DNA of 64,000 nt from Alistipes onderdonkii (GCF_025145285.1 NZ_CP102251.1:2728001-2792000); one strand, 5' to 3'. Positions 43,790-53,350 are shown, numbered from the stretch's first letter. Notes: generated by a model not told the origin, from the letters alone. Program-made: numbers and translations.

Positions 43790-45409
43790 ATGAAACTTTC
43801 CAAACCCAAGTACATATTTGTTACGGGCGGTGTCGCATCGTCGCTCGGCAAGGGTATTATTTCGGCCTCGATCGCCCGCCTGCTGCAGGCCCGAGGCTAT
43901 TCGGTGACCATCCAGAAACTTGACCCCTACATCAACGTCGACCCCGGCACGCTGAACCCCTATGAACACGGCGAATGCTACGTGACCGAGGACGGCGCCG
44001 AGACCGACCTCGACCTGGGGCACTACGAGCGTTTCACGAACCAGCCCACGTCGAAGGCCAACAACGTCACGACGGGAAAGATCTACAAGAGCGTGATCGA
44101 GAAGGAGCGCAAGGGCGAGTACCTGGGCAAGACCGTGCAGGTCATCCCCCATATCACCGACGAGATCAAGCGCCGTATCCAGATGCTGGCGCAGAAGAAA
44201 GTTTACGACGTGATCATCACCGAGATCGGCGGTACGGTGGGCGACATCGAGTCGCTGCCGTTCATCGAATCGGTACGCCAGCTGCGCTATTCGCTGGGCT
44301 ACAAGAGCACGGCCCTCGTGCACCTGACGCTGATCCCCTATATGGCCGCTTCGGGCGAGCTGAAGACCAAGCCCACGCAGCATTCGGTCAAGGCCCTGCT
44401 CGAAAACGGGTTGCAGCCCGACATCCTCGTGCTGCGCACGGAGCATCCGCTGTCGACCAACCTGCGCCGCAAAGTGGCGTTGTTCTGCAATGTCGACGCC
44501 AACGCCGTGATGGAGTCGATCGACGTGCCGACGATCTACGAAGTGCCGCTGAAGATGCACGAACAGCACCTCGACGAGGTGGTGCTCGACAAACTGAACC
44601 TGCCGGCCGAGAAGGAACCCGACATGGCGGCGTGGACGGCCTTCGTGGAGAAGGTGAAGCACCCGGCCAAGAAGATCGAGATCGCGCTGGTCGGCAAATA
44701 TACCGAATTGCCCGACGCTTACAAGTCGATCTGCGAATCGTTCATCCACGCAGGCGCCGTGAACGACTGCAAGGTCAAGCTGCGCTATGTCAATTCGGAG
44801 AAGATCACCGCTGAGAATGTGGCCGAGAAGCTGGGCAGGATGTCCGGTATCCTCGTGGCTCCGGGCTTCGGCAACCGTGGCATCGAAGGCAAGATCGTCG
44901 CCGTGCGCTATGCCCGTGAGAACAAGATCCCGTTCCTGGGAATCTGCCTCGGCATGCAGTGCGCCGTGATCGAATTCGCGCGCAACGTGCTGGGCATCGC
45001 CGATGCGAACTCGAGCGAGATGGAGTCTACGCCCCATCCGGTGATCGACCTGATGGAAGAGCAGAAGGGGGTGACGGCCAAGGGCGGCACGATGCGTCTG
45101 GGCGCTTATCCCTGTACGCTGAAGAGGGGTTCGAAAGTCGCGGCGGCCTACGGCAAACTCCATATTTCGGAGCGCCATCGTCACCGTTACGAATTCAACA
45201 ACGACTATATGGCTGCGTTCGAAGGTGCCGGTATGCAGGCCGTGGGCATCAACCCCGACACGGGGCTGGTCGAGGTCGTCGAGGTCGAGGGACATCCCTG
45301 GTTCGTCGGTACGCAGTACCATCCCGAGTACAAGAGTACGGTGTTGAGCCCCTCGCCGCTGTTCGTGGCATTTGTGGGAGCGGCGCTCGAATATGCCGGG
45401 AAGAAATAG
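43790..45409 (+). CDS. pyrG: CTP synthase
   Basis: PyrG aminates UTP to CTP using glutamine and ATP. The 539-residue protein has the N-terminal synthetase domain starting KYIFVTGGVASSLGKGI, with the P-loop-like GVASSLGKG and the UTP-site segment DPYINVDPGTLNPYEHGE. The C-terminal class I glutaminase has the nucleophile Cys in FLGICLGMQCAVIEF and the His-Glu pair in QYHPEYKS. It lies between the DUF349 gene (12 nt) and yidC (40 nt), all on the plus strand. Confidence 0.97.
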   Translation: MKLSKPKYIFVTGGVASSLGKGIISASIARLLQARGYSVTIQKLDPYINVDPGTLNPYEHGECYVTEDGAETDLDLGHYERFTNQPTSKANNVTTGKIYKSVIEKERKGEYLGKTVQVIPHITDEIKRRIQMLAQKKVYDVIITEIGGTVGDIESLPFIESVRQLRYSLGYKSTALVHLTLIPYMAASGELKTKPTQHSVKALLENGLQPDILVLRTEHPLSTNLRRKVALFCNVDANAVMESIDVPTIYEVPLKMHEQHLDEVVLDKLNLPAEKEPDMAAWTAFVEKVKHPAKKIEIALVGKYTELPDAYKSICESFIHAGAVNDCKVKLRYVNSEKITAENVAEKLGRMSGILVAPGFGNRGIEGKIVAVRYARENKIPFLGICLGMQCAVIEFARNVLGIADANSSEMESTPHPVIDLMEEQKGVTAKGGTMRLGAYPCTLKRGSKVAAAYGKLHISERHRHRYEFNNDYMAAFEGAGMQAVGINPDTGLVEVVEVEGHPWFVGTQYHPEYKSTVLSPSPLFVAFVGAALEYAGKK

Positions 45410-45449
45410 TAACAACACTTATCACAGCGAAAGAACGAAACATTTTTAA

Positions 45450-47396
45450 ATGGATAAAAAAACAATTTTAGGTATTGTCGTCGTGGCGGCGCTTTTCCTG
45501 GGGTTCGCCTATTTCAATACCAAACAGCAAGAGAAATATCAGCAGGAAATGGCCGCGTATCAGGCCTATCAGGATTCTGTGGCCGCTGCGACGCGCCCCG
45601 TAGTCCCCGTAGCCGACAGTACGGCCGTGGCGGCTTCGGATACGGCTGCGCCCGAGGCTGCGGCAAATGCCGCCGATGCCGTACGCCGGCAGCAGGTCGC
45701 TGCGCTGGGCGAATACCTCGCCGGTGCGCGTGACGCGGAGGCGGAGGAGTTTACCGTCGAGAACGATGTGATGATCGTGACCTTTTCGACCCGCGGCGGC
45801 CGGATCACGGGCGTGACGCTCAAGGATTATACCAAGTATGCACCCCGCGGCAAGCGTGACCAGCTGATCGAGCTGATGGATCCCGCGAGTGCCAGGTTCG
45901 ACCTTTCGTTCTACGTGAAGAACGGGTTGAACAACGTCAAGGTCAACACGATGGACTATGTCTTCCGGGCGCAGCCCGAGCAGGTCGAAGGCGATGCCCG
46001 GAGGGTGGTGATGCGCCTGCCCGTGGCAGCGGATGCCTGGCTCGAATATGAGTACCTTATATATAATAAGCAGGTGCCCGAGCGCGACTACCTCGTGGAC
46101 TTCAACGTGCGGCTGGTGAATATGGCGCCGCAGATGGCCAACCAGGCGTCGATCGGTATCGACTGGTCGAACAATTCCTACCAGAACGAAAAGGGATTCC
46201 AGAACGAGAACATGTACACGACGATTTCGTACCGGTTCCCGGGCGAGAGCTCGATCGAGGATCTGGGGATGAGCGAAAAATCCAAGTCGAAGAGCATCTC
46301 CACATCGGTCAACTGGGTGGCTTTCAAGCAGCAGTTCTTTTCGTCGGCGTTCATCGCCCCGCAAAATGTCACCAACGCCAATCTGGCGTTCGATACGGCG
46401 GCTCCCGGTTCGGAATTGCTGAAGAGTTTTTCGGCGCAGATGACCGTGCCCTATACGGTGCAGACCGAAGGGTATGATTTCGCATTCTATTTCGGCCCGA
46501 ACAAATACGCCATCCTCAAGAAGGTCGTCGCTGCGGACGGCGAGGAACTGCACATGGAGCGCCTGATCCCGCTGGGATGGGGTATCTTCGGCTGGGTGAA
46601 CCGCTGGTGCGTGATCCCGGTCTTCGACTTCCTGCGCAACTATATCGCCAGCTTCGGCATCATCATCCTGATCCTGGTGATCCTGGTGAAACTCGTCATC
46701 TCGCCCCTCACGTACAAGAGTTACGTTTCGATGGCAAAGATGCGCCTGATAAAACCGCAGGTGGACGAGCTCAACAAGAAATACCCCAAGAAGGAGGACG
46801 CCATGAAAAAACAGCAGGCGACGATGGAGCTCTACAAGAAAGCGGGCATCAATCCCATGGGCGGATGTATCCCCATGCTGATCCAGATGCCGATCCTGAT
46901 CGCCATGTTCCGTTTCTTCCCGGCTTCGATCGAGCTGCGCGAACAACCGTTCCTCTGGGCCGACGACCTTTCGTCGTACGACAGTATCGTGAACCTGCCG
47001 TTCTCGATCCCGTTCTACGGCGACCATGTGAGCCTTTTCGCCTTGCTGATGGCCGTGTCGCTGTTCGGGTATTCGTATTTCAACTACCAGCAGACGGCTT
47101 CGTCCCAGCCCCAGATGGCCGGTATGAAGTTCATGATGGTCTACATGATGCCGATCATGATGCTGTTGTGGTTCAACAGCTATTCGAGCGGCCTTTGCTA
47201 CTACTACCTGCTGTCGAACCTCTTTACCATCGGCCAGACGTTGCTGATCCGCCGCATGGTCGACGACGATAAGATCCATGCCGTCATGCAGGCCAATGCC
47301 GCCAAACGGAGCAAGGGCAAGAAGTCGAAGTTCCAGCAGCGCTACGAGGAGCTCCTCCGCCAGCAGGAGGCGCAGCAGCGTACCAAACGCAAGTAA
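45450..47396 (+). CDS. yidC: Membrane protein insertase YidC
   Basis: YidC inserts and folds inner-membrane proteins, alone or with SecYEG. The 648-residue protein is of the Gram-negative type. It has an N-terminal signal-anchor (MDKKTILGIVVVAALFLGFA), a large periplasmic beta domain (about residues 90-360), then the conserved five-helix core. The core shows LVKLVISPLTYKSYVSMAKM, AGINPMGGCIPMLIQMPILI and a Lys/Arg-rich tail. It closes the DUF349-pyrG-yidC operon. Confidence 0.97.
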   Translation: MDKKTILGIVVVAALFLGFAYFNTKQQEKYQQEMAAYQAYQDSVAAATRPVVPVADSTAVAASDTAAPEAAANAADAVRRQQVAALGEYLAGARDAEAEEFTVENDVMIVTFSTRGGRITGVTLKDYTKYAPRGKRDQLIELMDPASARFDLSFYVKNGLNNVKVNTMDYVFRAQPEQVEGDARRVVMRLPVAADAWLEYEYLIYNKQVPERDYLVDFNVRLVNMAPQMANQASIGIDWSNNSYQNEKGFQNENMYTTISYRFPGESSIEDLGMSEKSKSKSISTSVNWVAFKQQFFSSAFIAPQNVTNANLAFDTAAPGSELLKSFSAQMTVPYTVQTEGYDFAFYFGPNKYAILKKVVAADGEELHMERLIPLGWGIFGWVNRWCVIPVFDFLRNYIASFGIIILILVILVKLVISPLTYKSYVSMAKMRLIKPQVDELNKKYPKKEDAMKKQQATMELYKKAGINPMGGCIPMLIQMPILIAMFRFFPASIELREQPFLWADDLSSYDSIVNLPFSIPFYGDHVSLFALLMAVSLFGYSYFNYQQTASSQPQMAGMKFMMVYMMPIMMLLWFNSYSSGLCYYYLLSNLFTIGQTLLIRRMVDDDKIHAVMQANAAKRSKGKKSKFQQRYEELLRQQEAQQRTKRK

Positions 47397-47511
47397 ACGG
47401 TTCGCACCGGCGCAGGGCCGGCAGCGGGGATTGCCGGATACGGCGCAGGCCGATGCGTGAAGCCCGGTGGCCCGCGCGGTTCCGCGAAGCCCGACGATAC
47501 GCGATATGAAT

Positions 47512-47562
47512 AGGCCGGAGGCGGTTCCTGCGATGCGGGTTTCCGGCTCCGGCCTCGTTTTT
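47512..47562 (+). terminator. Probable terminator of the yidC operon
   Basis: AGGCCGGAG pairs with CTCCGGCCT across a 26-nt arm that can itself pair in part, and a CG then five T residues follow. It lies 116 nt after the yidC stop. Confidence 0.65.
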
Positions 47563-47953
47563 GCTCCGTCGGGTTTGCGATCGTATATCCCGACTACGCG
47601 GCGGCGGCCTTTTCAGGTGTTGCCGGGCGTCGAGGCAGAAGTCTCCTCGGGAAGCGCTCAGGGGAGGAGCGGGCCGCGGGCGCAGCCGGGGCGGTACATA
47701 ACAGCTGCCGGGGCGCGTAGCCGGGGGATGAAAAAATCCGGGCAGCAAGGCCGAAGTTGCCTCGGGGCGAGACGGAGTTTCGGGCGCGGCCCGAGAGGGG
47801 GCACGACAGCTGCCGGGGTACGAAGCCGGGTGTGAATCCGGGGCGCAGGATTTGGAGCACGGAAATCCAGGGGCGCAGAGTGGGGAACGAAAATCCGGGC
47901 CGTGAGGCCGGGCGTATCAAGTATATGATTGCCAAATAGTATTGCAGATAACG
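47563..47953. repeat. GC-rich tract with degenerate direct repeats; no gene seen
   Basis: The phrase ACAGCTGCCGGGG with a following CG(T/A)AGCCGGG occurs at about 47701 and again at 47808. A shorter unit beginning AATCCGGGGCGCAG or a variant recurs at 47835, 47864 and 47892, a spacing of 28-29 nt, with a related copy at 47735. Frames through it on either strand are Pro/Arg-rich with no family likeness. It looks like decayed tandem repeats rather than a gene. Confidence 0.5.
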
Positions 47954-48808
47954 ATGAAACGAACTTTTTTTGTATTGCTCCTGTTGGCGGCCGGAACCGC
48001 ACTCCGGGCGCAGACACTGGGCGGGGAGTATCGCCTGTCGCGGGTTTTCCCGGTCGAAGGCCGGCAGGGGATCGCCGCTGACTCGAACTACTATTATGTT
48101 TCGGGCAGCACGGTGCTCTACAAGTACGACAAGCAGGGGCGGCTGGTCGCCCGTAACGGGCAGCCGTTCGAAGGGTTGCCGCTCGCCGCGAACCATATCG
48201 GCGATATCGACGTATGGAACGGTGAGATTTATGCCGGCATCGAGACTTTCGAAGACGGCAAGGGTGAGAATATCCAGATCGCCGTGTACGATGCCGACGA
48301 CCTGACGTGGAAGCGGTCGATCGATTGGGAACCGGCTTCGGGGCAGGTCGAGGTGTGCGGGCTGGCCGTAGACCGCGACCGGAATATGGTCTGGATGGCC
48401 GACTGGGTCGACGGGCGCTACCTGTACGGTTATGACCTGGCGACGGGCAAGTATGTGCGCAAAGTCCACCTGCGCCCGGTGCCGCAGTGGCAGCAGGGGA
48501 TATATATGGCCGGCGGGCAGATGCTCATTTCGGCCGACGACGGCGATGCCGACCTGGACGAGCCGGACAACCTCTATATTGCCGACCTGCGCGACGGGAA
48601 AAGCTATGCTGCGGTGTTGCCGTTCCGTATGATGTCCGATTTCCGGCGCGCGGGCGAGATCGAGGGGCTGACCGTCGACCCTGCGACGGATGAGCTGCTG
48701 GTACTTTCGAACCGGGGTTCGCGCATCGTGCTGGGAATGGTCAGGGGTTTCTACCCGGGGTACGACAGCGAACTGCACGAAGTGTATGTCTATGAAAAGG
48801 TAAAATAG
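47954..48808 (+). CDS. Secreted beta-propeller-like protein of unknown function
   Basis: I do not recognise a named family. The 284-residue protein has a clear signal peptide (MKRTFFVLLLLAAGTALRAQ, cut after AQ); the ATG at 47954 is preferred to one four codons upstream. The mature part has repeated short beta units of propeller type: YYYVSGSTVLYKYDKQGRLV, GDIDVWNGEIYAGIETF, GLAVDRDRNMVWMADWVDGR and GLTVDPATDELLVLSNRGS. Such folds are common in SMP-30-like and SdiA-regulated-type proteins. It stands alone and has its own terminator. Confidence 0.75.
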   Translation: MKRTFFVLLLLAAGTALRAQTLGGEYRLSRVFPVEGRQGIAADSNYYYVSGSTVLYKYDKQGRLVARNGQPFEGLPLAANHIGDIDVWNGEIYAGIETFEDGKGENIQIAVYDADDLTWKRSIDWEPASGQVEVCGLAVDRDRNMVWMADWVDGRYLYGYDLATGKYVRKVHLRPVPQWQQGIYMAGGQMLISADDGDADLDEPDNLYIADLRDGKSYAAVLPFRMMSDFRRAGEIEGLTVDPATDELLVLSNRGSRIVLGMVRGFYPGYDSELHEVYVYEKVK

Positions 48809-48810
48809 GA

Positions 48811-48835
48811 AAAGTCCCGGAAGGGACTTTTTTTT
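48811..48835 (+). terminator. Terminator after the propeller-like gene
   Basis: AAAGTCCC pairs with GGGACTTT across a 4-nt loop and runs into eight T residues, directly after the stop codon. Confidence 0.92.
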
Positions 48836-49084
48836 GTTGAGGGTATGTGCCGGATGCCGATCTCGTTGTCGCCAGCCGATGCCTTTGCGGGCGCATTTCC
48901 GGGGGGGGCGATTGGCTCCCCTGTCTTGCTTGCGGGGCGCCCGGTTCCGCGGATGGGCGTTTCCCGTTGCTCGTTGTGGGAGCGTCCTTATTTTGCTGTC
49001 GGCTGACAACGTTTTGCCGACGGCTGACGACAGGGGGCTGTCCGCGGGTATTCGCTTGATTTGCCGGGCGGGCCCTGGCCGTCG

Positions 49085-49444
49085 CTATATCTTTTCCCGT
49101 TCCCGCTCTTCGAGGATGGCGTCGAAATTTTCCTCTGCCCACCCGATAAGCGCTGTGAGGTGGGGCATGAGCGACTCGCCGCGGGGCGTGAGCGCATATT
49201 CCACGCGGGGCGGCACCTCGGGGTAGACCTTGCGCGACAGCAGCCCGTCCTGTTCCAGCTTGCGGAGTGTCGATGTGAGCATCTTCTGCGAGATGTCGGC
49301 CGTCCGGCGGTGGATTTCCGAAAAACGCAGGCACCCGCTCGTATGGAGGTTGTAGAGTACCAGCAGCGACCACTTGTCCCCGAAGCGGTCGACGATATGG
49401 CGGATCGGGCAGTGGGCGTAGGTCGGGTGTGCGGTTTTTTCCAT
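49085..49444 (-). CDS. HxlR-family transcriptional regulator
   Basis: This is a 119-residue winged-helix regulator. The HxlR signature is CPIRHIVDRFGDKWSLLVL at residues 12-30, with the conserved N-terminal Cys that senses electrophiles or redox change in some members. RFSEIHRRTADISQKMLTST (recognition helix region) and RVEYALTPRGESL (wing) follow. It is the last gene of a minus-strand run after the RlmI-like methyltransferase (22-nt gap). Members often control a nearby reductase, but none is adjacent here. Confidence 0.93.
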   Translation of the reverse strand: MEKTAHPTYAHCPIRHIVDRFGDKWSLLVLYNLHTSGCLRFSEIHRRTADISQKMLTSTLRKLEQDGLLSRKVYPEVPPRVEYALTPRGESLMPHLTALIGWAEENFDAILEEREREKI

Positions 49445-49466
49445 GTCCGTTCGGGGCGGTCTTTCC

Positions 49467-50666
49467 TTATTCTACATACAACACCAGTCCCTTGAGGTAC
49501 TCGCCTTCGGGGTGGTAGATGCTCACCGGGTGGTCGGCGGGCTGCGTCAGCTGGTGCAGGATGCGCACGTTGCGGCCCGCGATGGCCGCGGCCGAGAAAA
49601 TCATCGTGCGGAACAGCTCCTTCGACACCGCCTGCGAGCAGGAGAACGTGAAGAGGATGCCGCCGGGGCGTATCTGCGATATGGCGCGGGCGTTGAGGCG
49701 CTTGTAGCCCTGCATGGCATTACCCAGCACCTTGTGGTGCTTGGCGAAGGCCGGCGGGTCGAGGATGATCAGGTCGTATTTGTCTTCGATGTCCTTGAGG
49801 TACTCCACGGCATCGGCGGCCGTTTCCGTAAAGTTGGCCTGCGGGCCGAAGTTGAGTTTCATGTTTTCCGTGGCCAGCACGACGGCGCGTTCCGAAGAGT
49901 CCACCGAGCAGACCTTCTCGGCGCCACCGGCCATGGCATAGACCGAGAAGCCCCCCGTGTAGCAGAAGGTGTTGAGCACCGTGCGCCCCTTCGAGTAGCG
50001 TTTGACCAGCTCCCGGTTTTCGCGCTGGTCGAGGAAGAACCCGGTTTTCTGCCCCTGCTCCCAGTTGACGAGGAATTTCTCGCCGTTCTCCGTCACCACG
50101 TGCGCCGAATGGTCGGAACTTCCCCACAGGTAGCCGTCCACAGCACCCAGCTTGGCGTTGAAGGGCACGGTTTGCGAACTCTTGTCGTAGATGGCCGTGA
50201 TGCGGTCGCCGTAGGCAGCCAGGATCGCCCGCGCGATGTCCTGGCGGGCGAGGTACATGCCGACGGAGTGGCACTGGATGACGGCCACCGTGCCGTAGAT
50301 ATCCACGACCAGCCCCGGGAGCCCGTCGCCTTCGCCGTGGACGAGGCGGTAACAGTCCGTGTCGGGGTTGTCCGTGAGCCCGAGCGTGCGCCGCACGTCG
50401 TAGGCCACGGCGATGCGCCGGTTCCACCAGTCCTGGTTGATCGGTTCCTTGTCGAATGTAAGCACACGCACGGCGATCGAGCCGATCTGGTAGTGTCCCA
50501 GGGCGATGAAATCGCCCGTGCGGGTGTATATTTCGACCAGGGCGCCTTCCGTGATTTCCGATTCGTCTTCGGCCTTGATGTGGTCGATGGCGCCCGAGAA
50601 AATCCACGGGTGGCGGCGCATGAGCGATTCTTCCTTGCCTTTGCGCAGGTATACTTGAGGTGTCAT
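49467..50666 (-). CDS. RlmI-like class I SAM-dependent rRNA methyltransferase
   Basis: The protein resembles RlmI (23S rRNA m5C1962) and its relatives. It has 399 residues from the ATG at 50666. That start overlaps the stop of the preceding gene as ATGA, which argues against the longer frame. An N-terminal PUA domain (VYLRKGKEESLMRRHPWIFS) leads to a middle domain. The SAM-binding motif is VLNTFCYTGGFSVYAMAGGA, with acidic VCSVDSS. The catalytic region has DLIILDPPAFAK and a later FSCSQAV with its Cys. Exact target position is inferred from family likeness only. Confidence 0.88.
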   Translation of the reverse strand: MTPQVYLRKGKEESLMRRHPWIFSGAIDHIKAEDESEITEGALVEIYTRTGDFIALGHYQIGSIAVRVLTFDKEPINQDWWNRRIAVAYDVRRTLGLTDNPDTDCYRLVHGEGDGLPGLVVDIYGTVAVIQCHSVGMYLARQDIARAILAAYGDRITAIYDKSSQTVPFNAKLGAVDGYLWGSSDHSAHVVTENGEKFLVNWEQGQKTGFFLDQRENRELVKRYSKGRTVLNTFCYTGGFSVYAMAGGAEKVCSVDSSERAVVLATENMKLNFGPQANFTETAADAVEYLKDIEDKYDLIILDPPAFAKHHKVLGNAMQGYKRLNARAISQIRPGGILFTFSCSQAVSKELFRTMIFSAAAIAGRNVRILHQLTQPADHPVSIYHPEGEYLKGLVLYVE

Positions 50667-51274
50667 AATTCGGGATGTTTGATTTTGGGTGTGTGAAGCA
50701 GTCGGTCGTAGATCGCCGTGCAGACCCACGCATCGGTCGCGGCGTAGAGTTTTTGTTTGTCGGTGAATGTCGCGGCCTCCCAGTTACTCAGCCGCTGGGC
50801 CTTCGATACGCGCTGCCCCAGCACGATGGCCGAGAGTTTGCGCAGGCTCTTCTCCCCGATGCCCCATTGGGGGGCTATCGTTTGCAGGTCGACGAACCCT
50901 GCGTCGCGGAAATGGCGTATCTGGCGCAGCGAGCGCAGGTCGCCCGCGACGTCGGCGCCGATTTTCAGGATATCCTGACTTTCGAGCACCTGCAGGATCG
51001 GCTTGGCGAGCGGGATCTTGTTCAGCCGGAAGAGGAAGCATAGCTGCGGCGTGGAGAGTTGCAGCAGCGACACGCGGAACGTCACCCCCGGCCGGAACGA
51101 CGGGCGGGTCTCGGTGTCGAAACCGATGACGCGTTGTTTCATCAGGAATTTGCAGGCGGGGACGATGTCGCGCTCGTTGTCGACGATGCGTATTTCGCCC
51201 CTGAATTCGATGGCCGGAAGCGCTGCGGCCTCCTCGTTGCTGATCTTATCCGTAAAGTTGTTTGTCGTAGTCAT
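50663..51274 (-). CDS. DEDDy 3'-5' exonuclease domain protein
   Basis: This is a 203-residue single-domain 3'-5' exonuclease of the RNase D/WRN class. The four acidic residues are visible: IGFDTETRPSF (Exo I), IGADVAGDLRSL (Exo II) and YAATDAWVC (Exo III, with Tyr). The substrate could be DNA or RNA. I prefer the ATG at 51274 to upstream ATGs at 51286 and 51292. It overlaps the RlmI-like gene by 4 nt and lies 89 nt after recQ, so the run may be one operon. Confidence 0.9.
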   Translation of the reverse strand: MTTTNNFTDKISNEEAAALPAIEFRGEIRIVDNERDIVPACKFLMKQRVIGFDTETRPSFRPGVTFRVSLLQLSTPQLCFLFRLNKIPLAKPILQVLESQDILKIGADVAGDLRSLRQIRHFRDAGFVDLQTIAPQWGIGEKSLRKLSAIVLGQRVSKAQRLSNWEAATFTDKQKLYAATDAWVCTAIYDRLLHTPKIKHPEL

Positions 51275-51363
51275 GCCGTGGAACATTCTCACAAAAATAC
51301 GGAATTATTTCCGGAAAACGGCATGCGGGGCGATTTTTTACATCCCCGCGGGCGGTTGCGGCC

Positions 51364-53298
51364 CTATTTTAACCCGATTTTTCCATCCCTGCCCGTGCCG
51401 GCGATGCCTTCGTCGAGCAATTCGCGCAGCGCCCGGCCTATCTGCTGTGCCTCCCCGGGGAATTCCGCGGCCAGTTCGTGCGGGTCGGCTGCCCCGCGGG
51501 ATAGCCTTTGCCGCAGTTTTTCGCGCAGCCCGCCGTCGGCCGACGGCGTGGCGCAGCCCTGTGCCTGCTGCTTCCCGGCACGTTTGTGTGCGAGGCAGAT
51601 GTCGCATACGCCGCATGCCGCAGGGGCGCCTTCACCGAAATACCCTTCCAGAACGGCGCTGCGGCAACGGGTCTCGTTCGCGGCGTAGGCGAGCATGTGT
51701 TCGAAGCGTTCGCGCATCAGCTCCTGCCGCCGTTTGTAGGTCTCGGGGGCGATGTAGAGGTCGGCGCGGGGCAGCCGCTCCTCGTCCATGAAGAGGATCG
51801 GCGAGCGGTTGGAGGGGACGTAGCGGATCACGCGCAACTGCCAGAGGCGTTTGAGCAGCTCCTTGACCCGCTGTACGGTATAGCCGCTCCAGGTGGCGAT
51901 CTCGCCCTCGTCGATCTGCCGGAATTCGGTGAAGACCCCGTTGTAGAGGCGCAGCAGCGTGCGGATGAAGTGATCCAGCTCGTCGCGCTGCACGCGGAGT
52001 TTGTAGAGGTCGTCGCGGCTCACGCAGAACATGATCCGCGCCGGGTTCTCCTGTGCGTCGGTCAGCGTCATGTACCCGTTTTGCTGCAGGAGCTTCAGGG
52101 CGCTTACGACCGTGCCGGAGTAGAGGTGCTCGCGGGCGCAGAAGTCGTGGATGTTGAACAGGAACGACGCCTGGGCACCGTCGCCGATGCCGACCTGCAG
52201 GTAGGAGCAGACCCGTTCGTAGATGTCCTTGATCTTTTCGAGCGGCGGGAATTCCTGCTCGAAACGCCGCACGATGCGTTCGCCGTCGTCCGACGAGACC
52301 AGCAGCAGGGCGTAGCTCCGCATGCCGTCGCGGCCCGCTCGGCCGGCCTCCTGGTAGTAGCTCTCGAGCGAGTCGCACATGCTGTAATGGGCGACGAAGC
52401 GCACGTCGGGTTTGTCGATGCCCATGCCGAAGGCGTTGGTGGCGACCATCACGCGCGTCCTGCCCGAGACCCACTCCTCCTGCCGCAGCGAGCGTTCGGC
52501 ATGCCCCATGCCCCCATGGTAGGCCGCGGCCGTTATACCCTCCCTGCGCAGCATGTCGGCGACCTGCTCGGTGCCTTCGCGCGTACGGACGTAGACGATG
52601 CCCGAGCCGGGGACGTTACGTACCAGGCGCAGCAGCTGCCCGTTCTTGTCGTCGGTGTGGCGGACGCTGTACGAAAGGTTGGGACGTGCGAAGCTGCTCC
52701 GCAGGATATGCGGTTCGGCGAACCGCAGGTGGCGCATGATGTCTTCGGCCACGAGTTTCGTGGCCGAGGCCGTGAGCGCCAGCACCGGGACACCGGGCAA
52801 CTTCTCGCGCAGCTCGGCGATACGCAGGTACGAAGGGCGGAAGTCGTAGCCCCACTGCGAGATGCAGTGGGCTTCGTCGACGGCCACGAGTGATACGTTC
52901 ATGCGCACGACGCGCAGGCGGAAGGCTTCCGTCGCGAGCCGCTCGGGGGCGACGTAAAGGAACTTGACGTCGCCGTAGACACAGTTGTCCAGCGCGATGT
53001 CGATTGCACGCGGCGAGAGCCCCGAATGGATCGCCACGGCCGGGATGTGCCGTGCCCGCAGGCGGTCGACCTGGTCTTTCATCAGGGCGATCAGGGGCGT
53101 CACGACGATGCACAGCCCCTCCTGCGCAAGTCCGGGGATCTGGTAGGTAAGCGACTTTCCGCCGCCCGTGGGCATCAGGGCCAGGGTGTCGCGCCCGTCC
53201 ATCACCGAACGGATGATACGCTCCTGTACGGGGCGGAATTCGGTGAAGCCCCAGTAGCGTTTCAGCACGTCGTATATCTTGTCCGCTGCCCTTTCCAT
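51364..53298 (-). CDS. recQ: ATP-dependent DNA helicase RecQ
   Basis: RecQ unwinds DNA 3'-5' during recombination and fork repair. The 644-residue protein has the Q-motif region YWGFTEFRPVQERII and Walker A LMPTGGGKSLTYQ. Walker B is in AVDEAHCISQWGYDFRPSY, and the arginine-finger motif is in QEAGRAGRDG. The zinc domain follows (Cys ligands in CRSAVLEGYFGEG and CGVCDIC). The C-terminus after the zinc site is short and shows no clear HRDC domain, so it is of a shorter RecQ type. The start codon is only a few nucleotides from a -7 box, so the message could be nearly leaderless. Confidence 0.94.
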   Translation of the reverse strand: MERAADKIYDVLKRYWGFTEFRPVQERIIRSVMDGRDTLALMPTGGGKSLTYQIPGLAQEGLCIVVTPLIALMKDQVDRLRARHIPAVAIHSGLSPRAIDIALDNCVYGDVKFLYVAPERLATEAFRLRVVRMNVSLVAVDEAHCISQWGYDFRPSYLRIAELREKLPGVPVLALTASATKLVAEDIMRHLRFAEPHILRSSFARPNLSYSVRHTDDKNGQLLRLVRNVPGSGIVYVRTREGTEQVADMLRREGITAAAYHGGMGHAERSLRQEEWVSGRTRVMVATNAFGMGIDKPDVRFVAHYSMCDSLESYYQEAGRAGRDGMRSYALLLVSSDDGERIVRRFEQEFPPLEKIKDIYERVCSYLQVGIGDGAQASFLFNIHDFCAREHLYSGTVVSALKLLQQNGYMTLTDAQENPARIMFCVSRDDLYKLRVQRDELDHFIRTLLRLYNGVFTEFRQIDEGEIATWSGYTVQRVKELLKRLWQLRVIRYVPSNRSPILFMDEERLPRADLYIAPETYKRRQELMRERFEHMLAYAANETRCRSAVLEGYFGEGAPAACGVCDICLAHKRAGKQQAQGCATPSADGGLREKLRQRLSRGAADPHELAAEFPGEAQQIGRALRELLDEGIAGTGRDGKIGLK

Positions 53299-53303
53299 GA
53301 ATA

Positions 53304-53311
53304 CAAAGGTA
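53304..53311 (-). promoter_or_regulatory. Candidate promoter -7 box of recQ
   Basis: Read on the minus strand this is TACCTTTG, an exact TAnnTTTG box. It ends 5 nt before the recQ ATG, so transcription would begin at or next to the start codon. No TTTG lies at the usual distance upstream. Confidence 0.4.
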
Positions 53312-53342
53312 GGAAAAATTAGGTGTTTCCCGGAATTTTTTA

Positions 53343-53350
53343 TACTTTTG
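53343..53350 (+). promoter_or_regulatory. Promoter -7 box of the PqqD-like gene
   Basis: TACTTTTG is an exact TAnnTTTG box, 22 nt before the ATG, with TTAG 20 nt upstream as a weak -33 element. It probably drives the downstream metal-related genes too. Confidence 0.6.

Noticed and set aside
43784..45418. 544-residue minus-strand frame opposite pyrG
   Set aside because: Exact shadow of pyrG with His/Arg/Leu-rich low-information sequence.
47658..48017. Pro-rich minus-strand frame across the repeat tract
   Set aside because: Overlaps the start of a well-supported secreted protein gene, and its make-up follows from the repeats alone.
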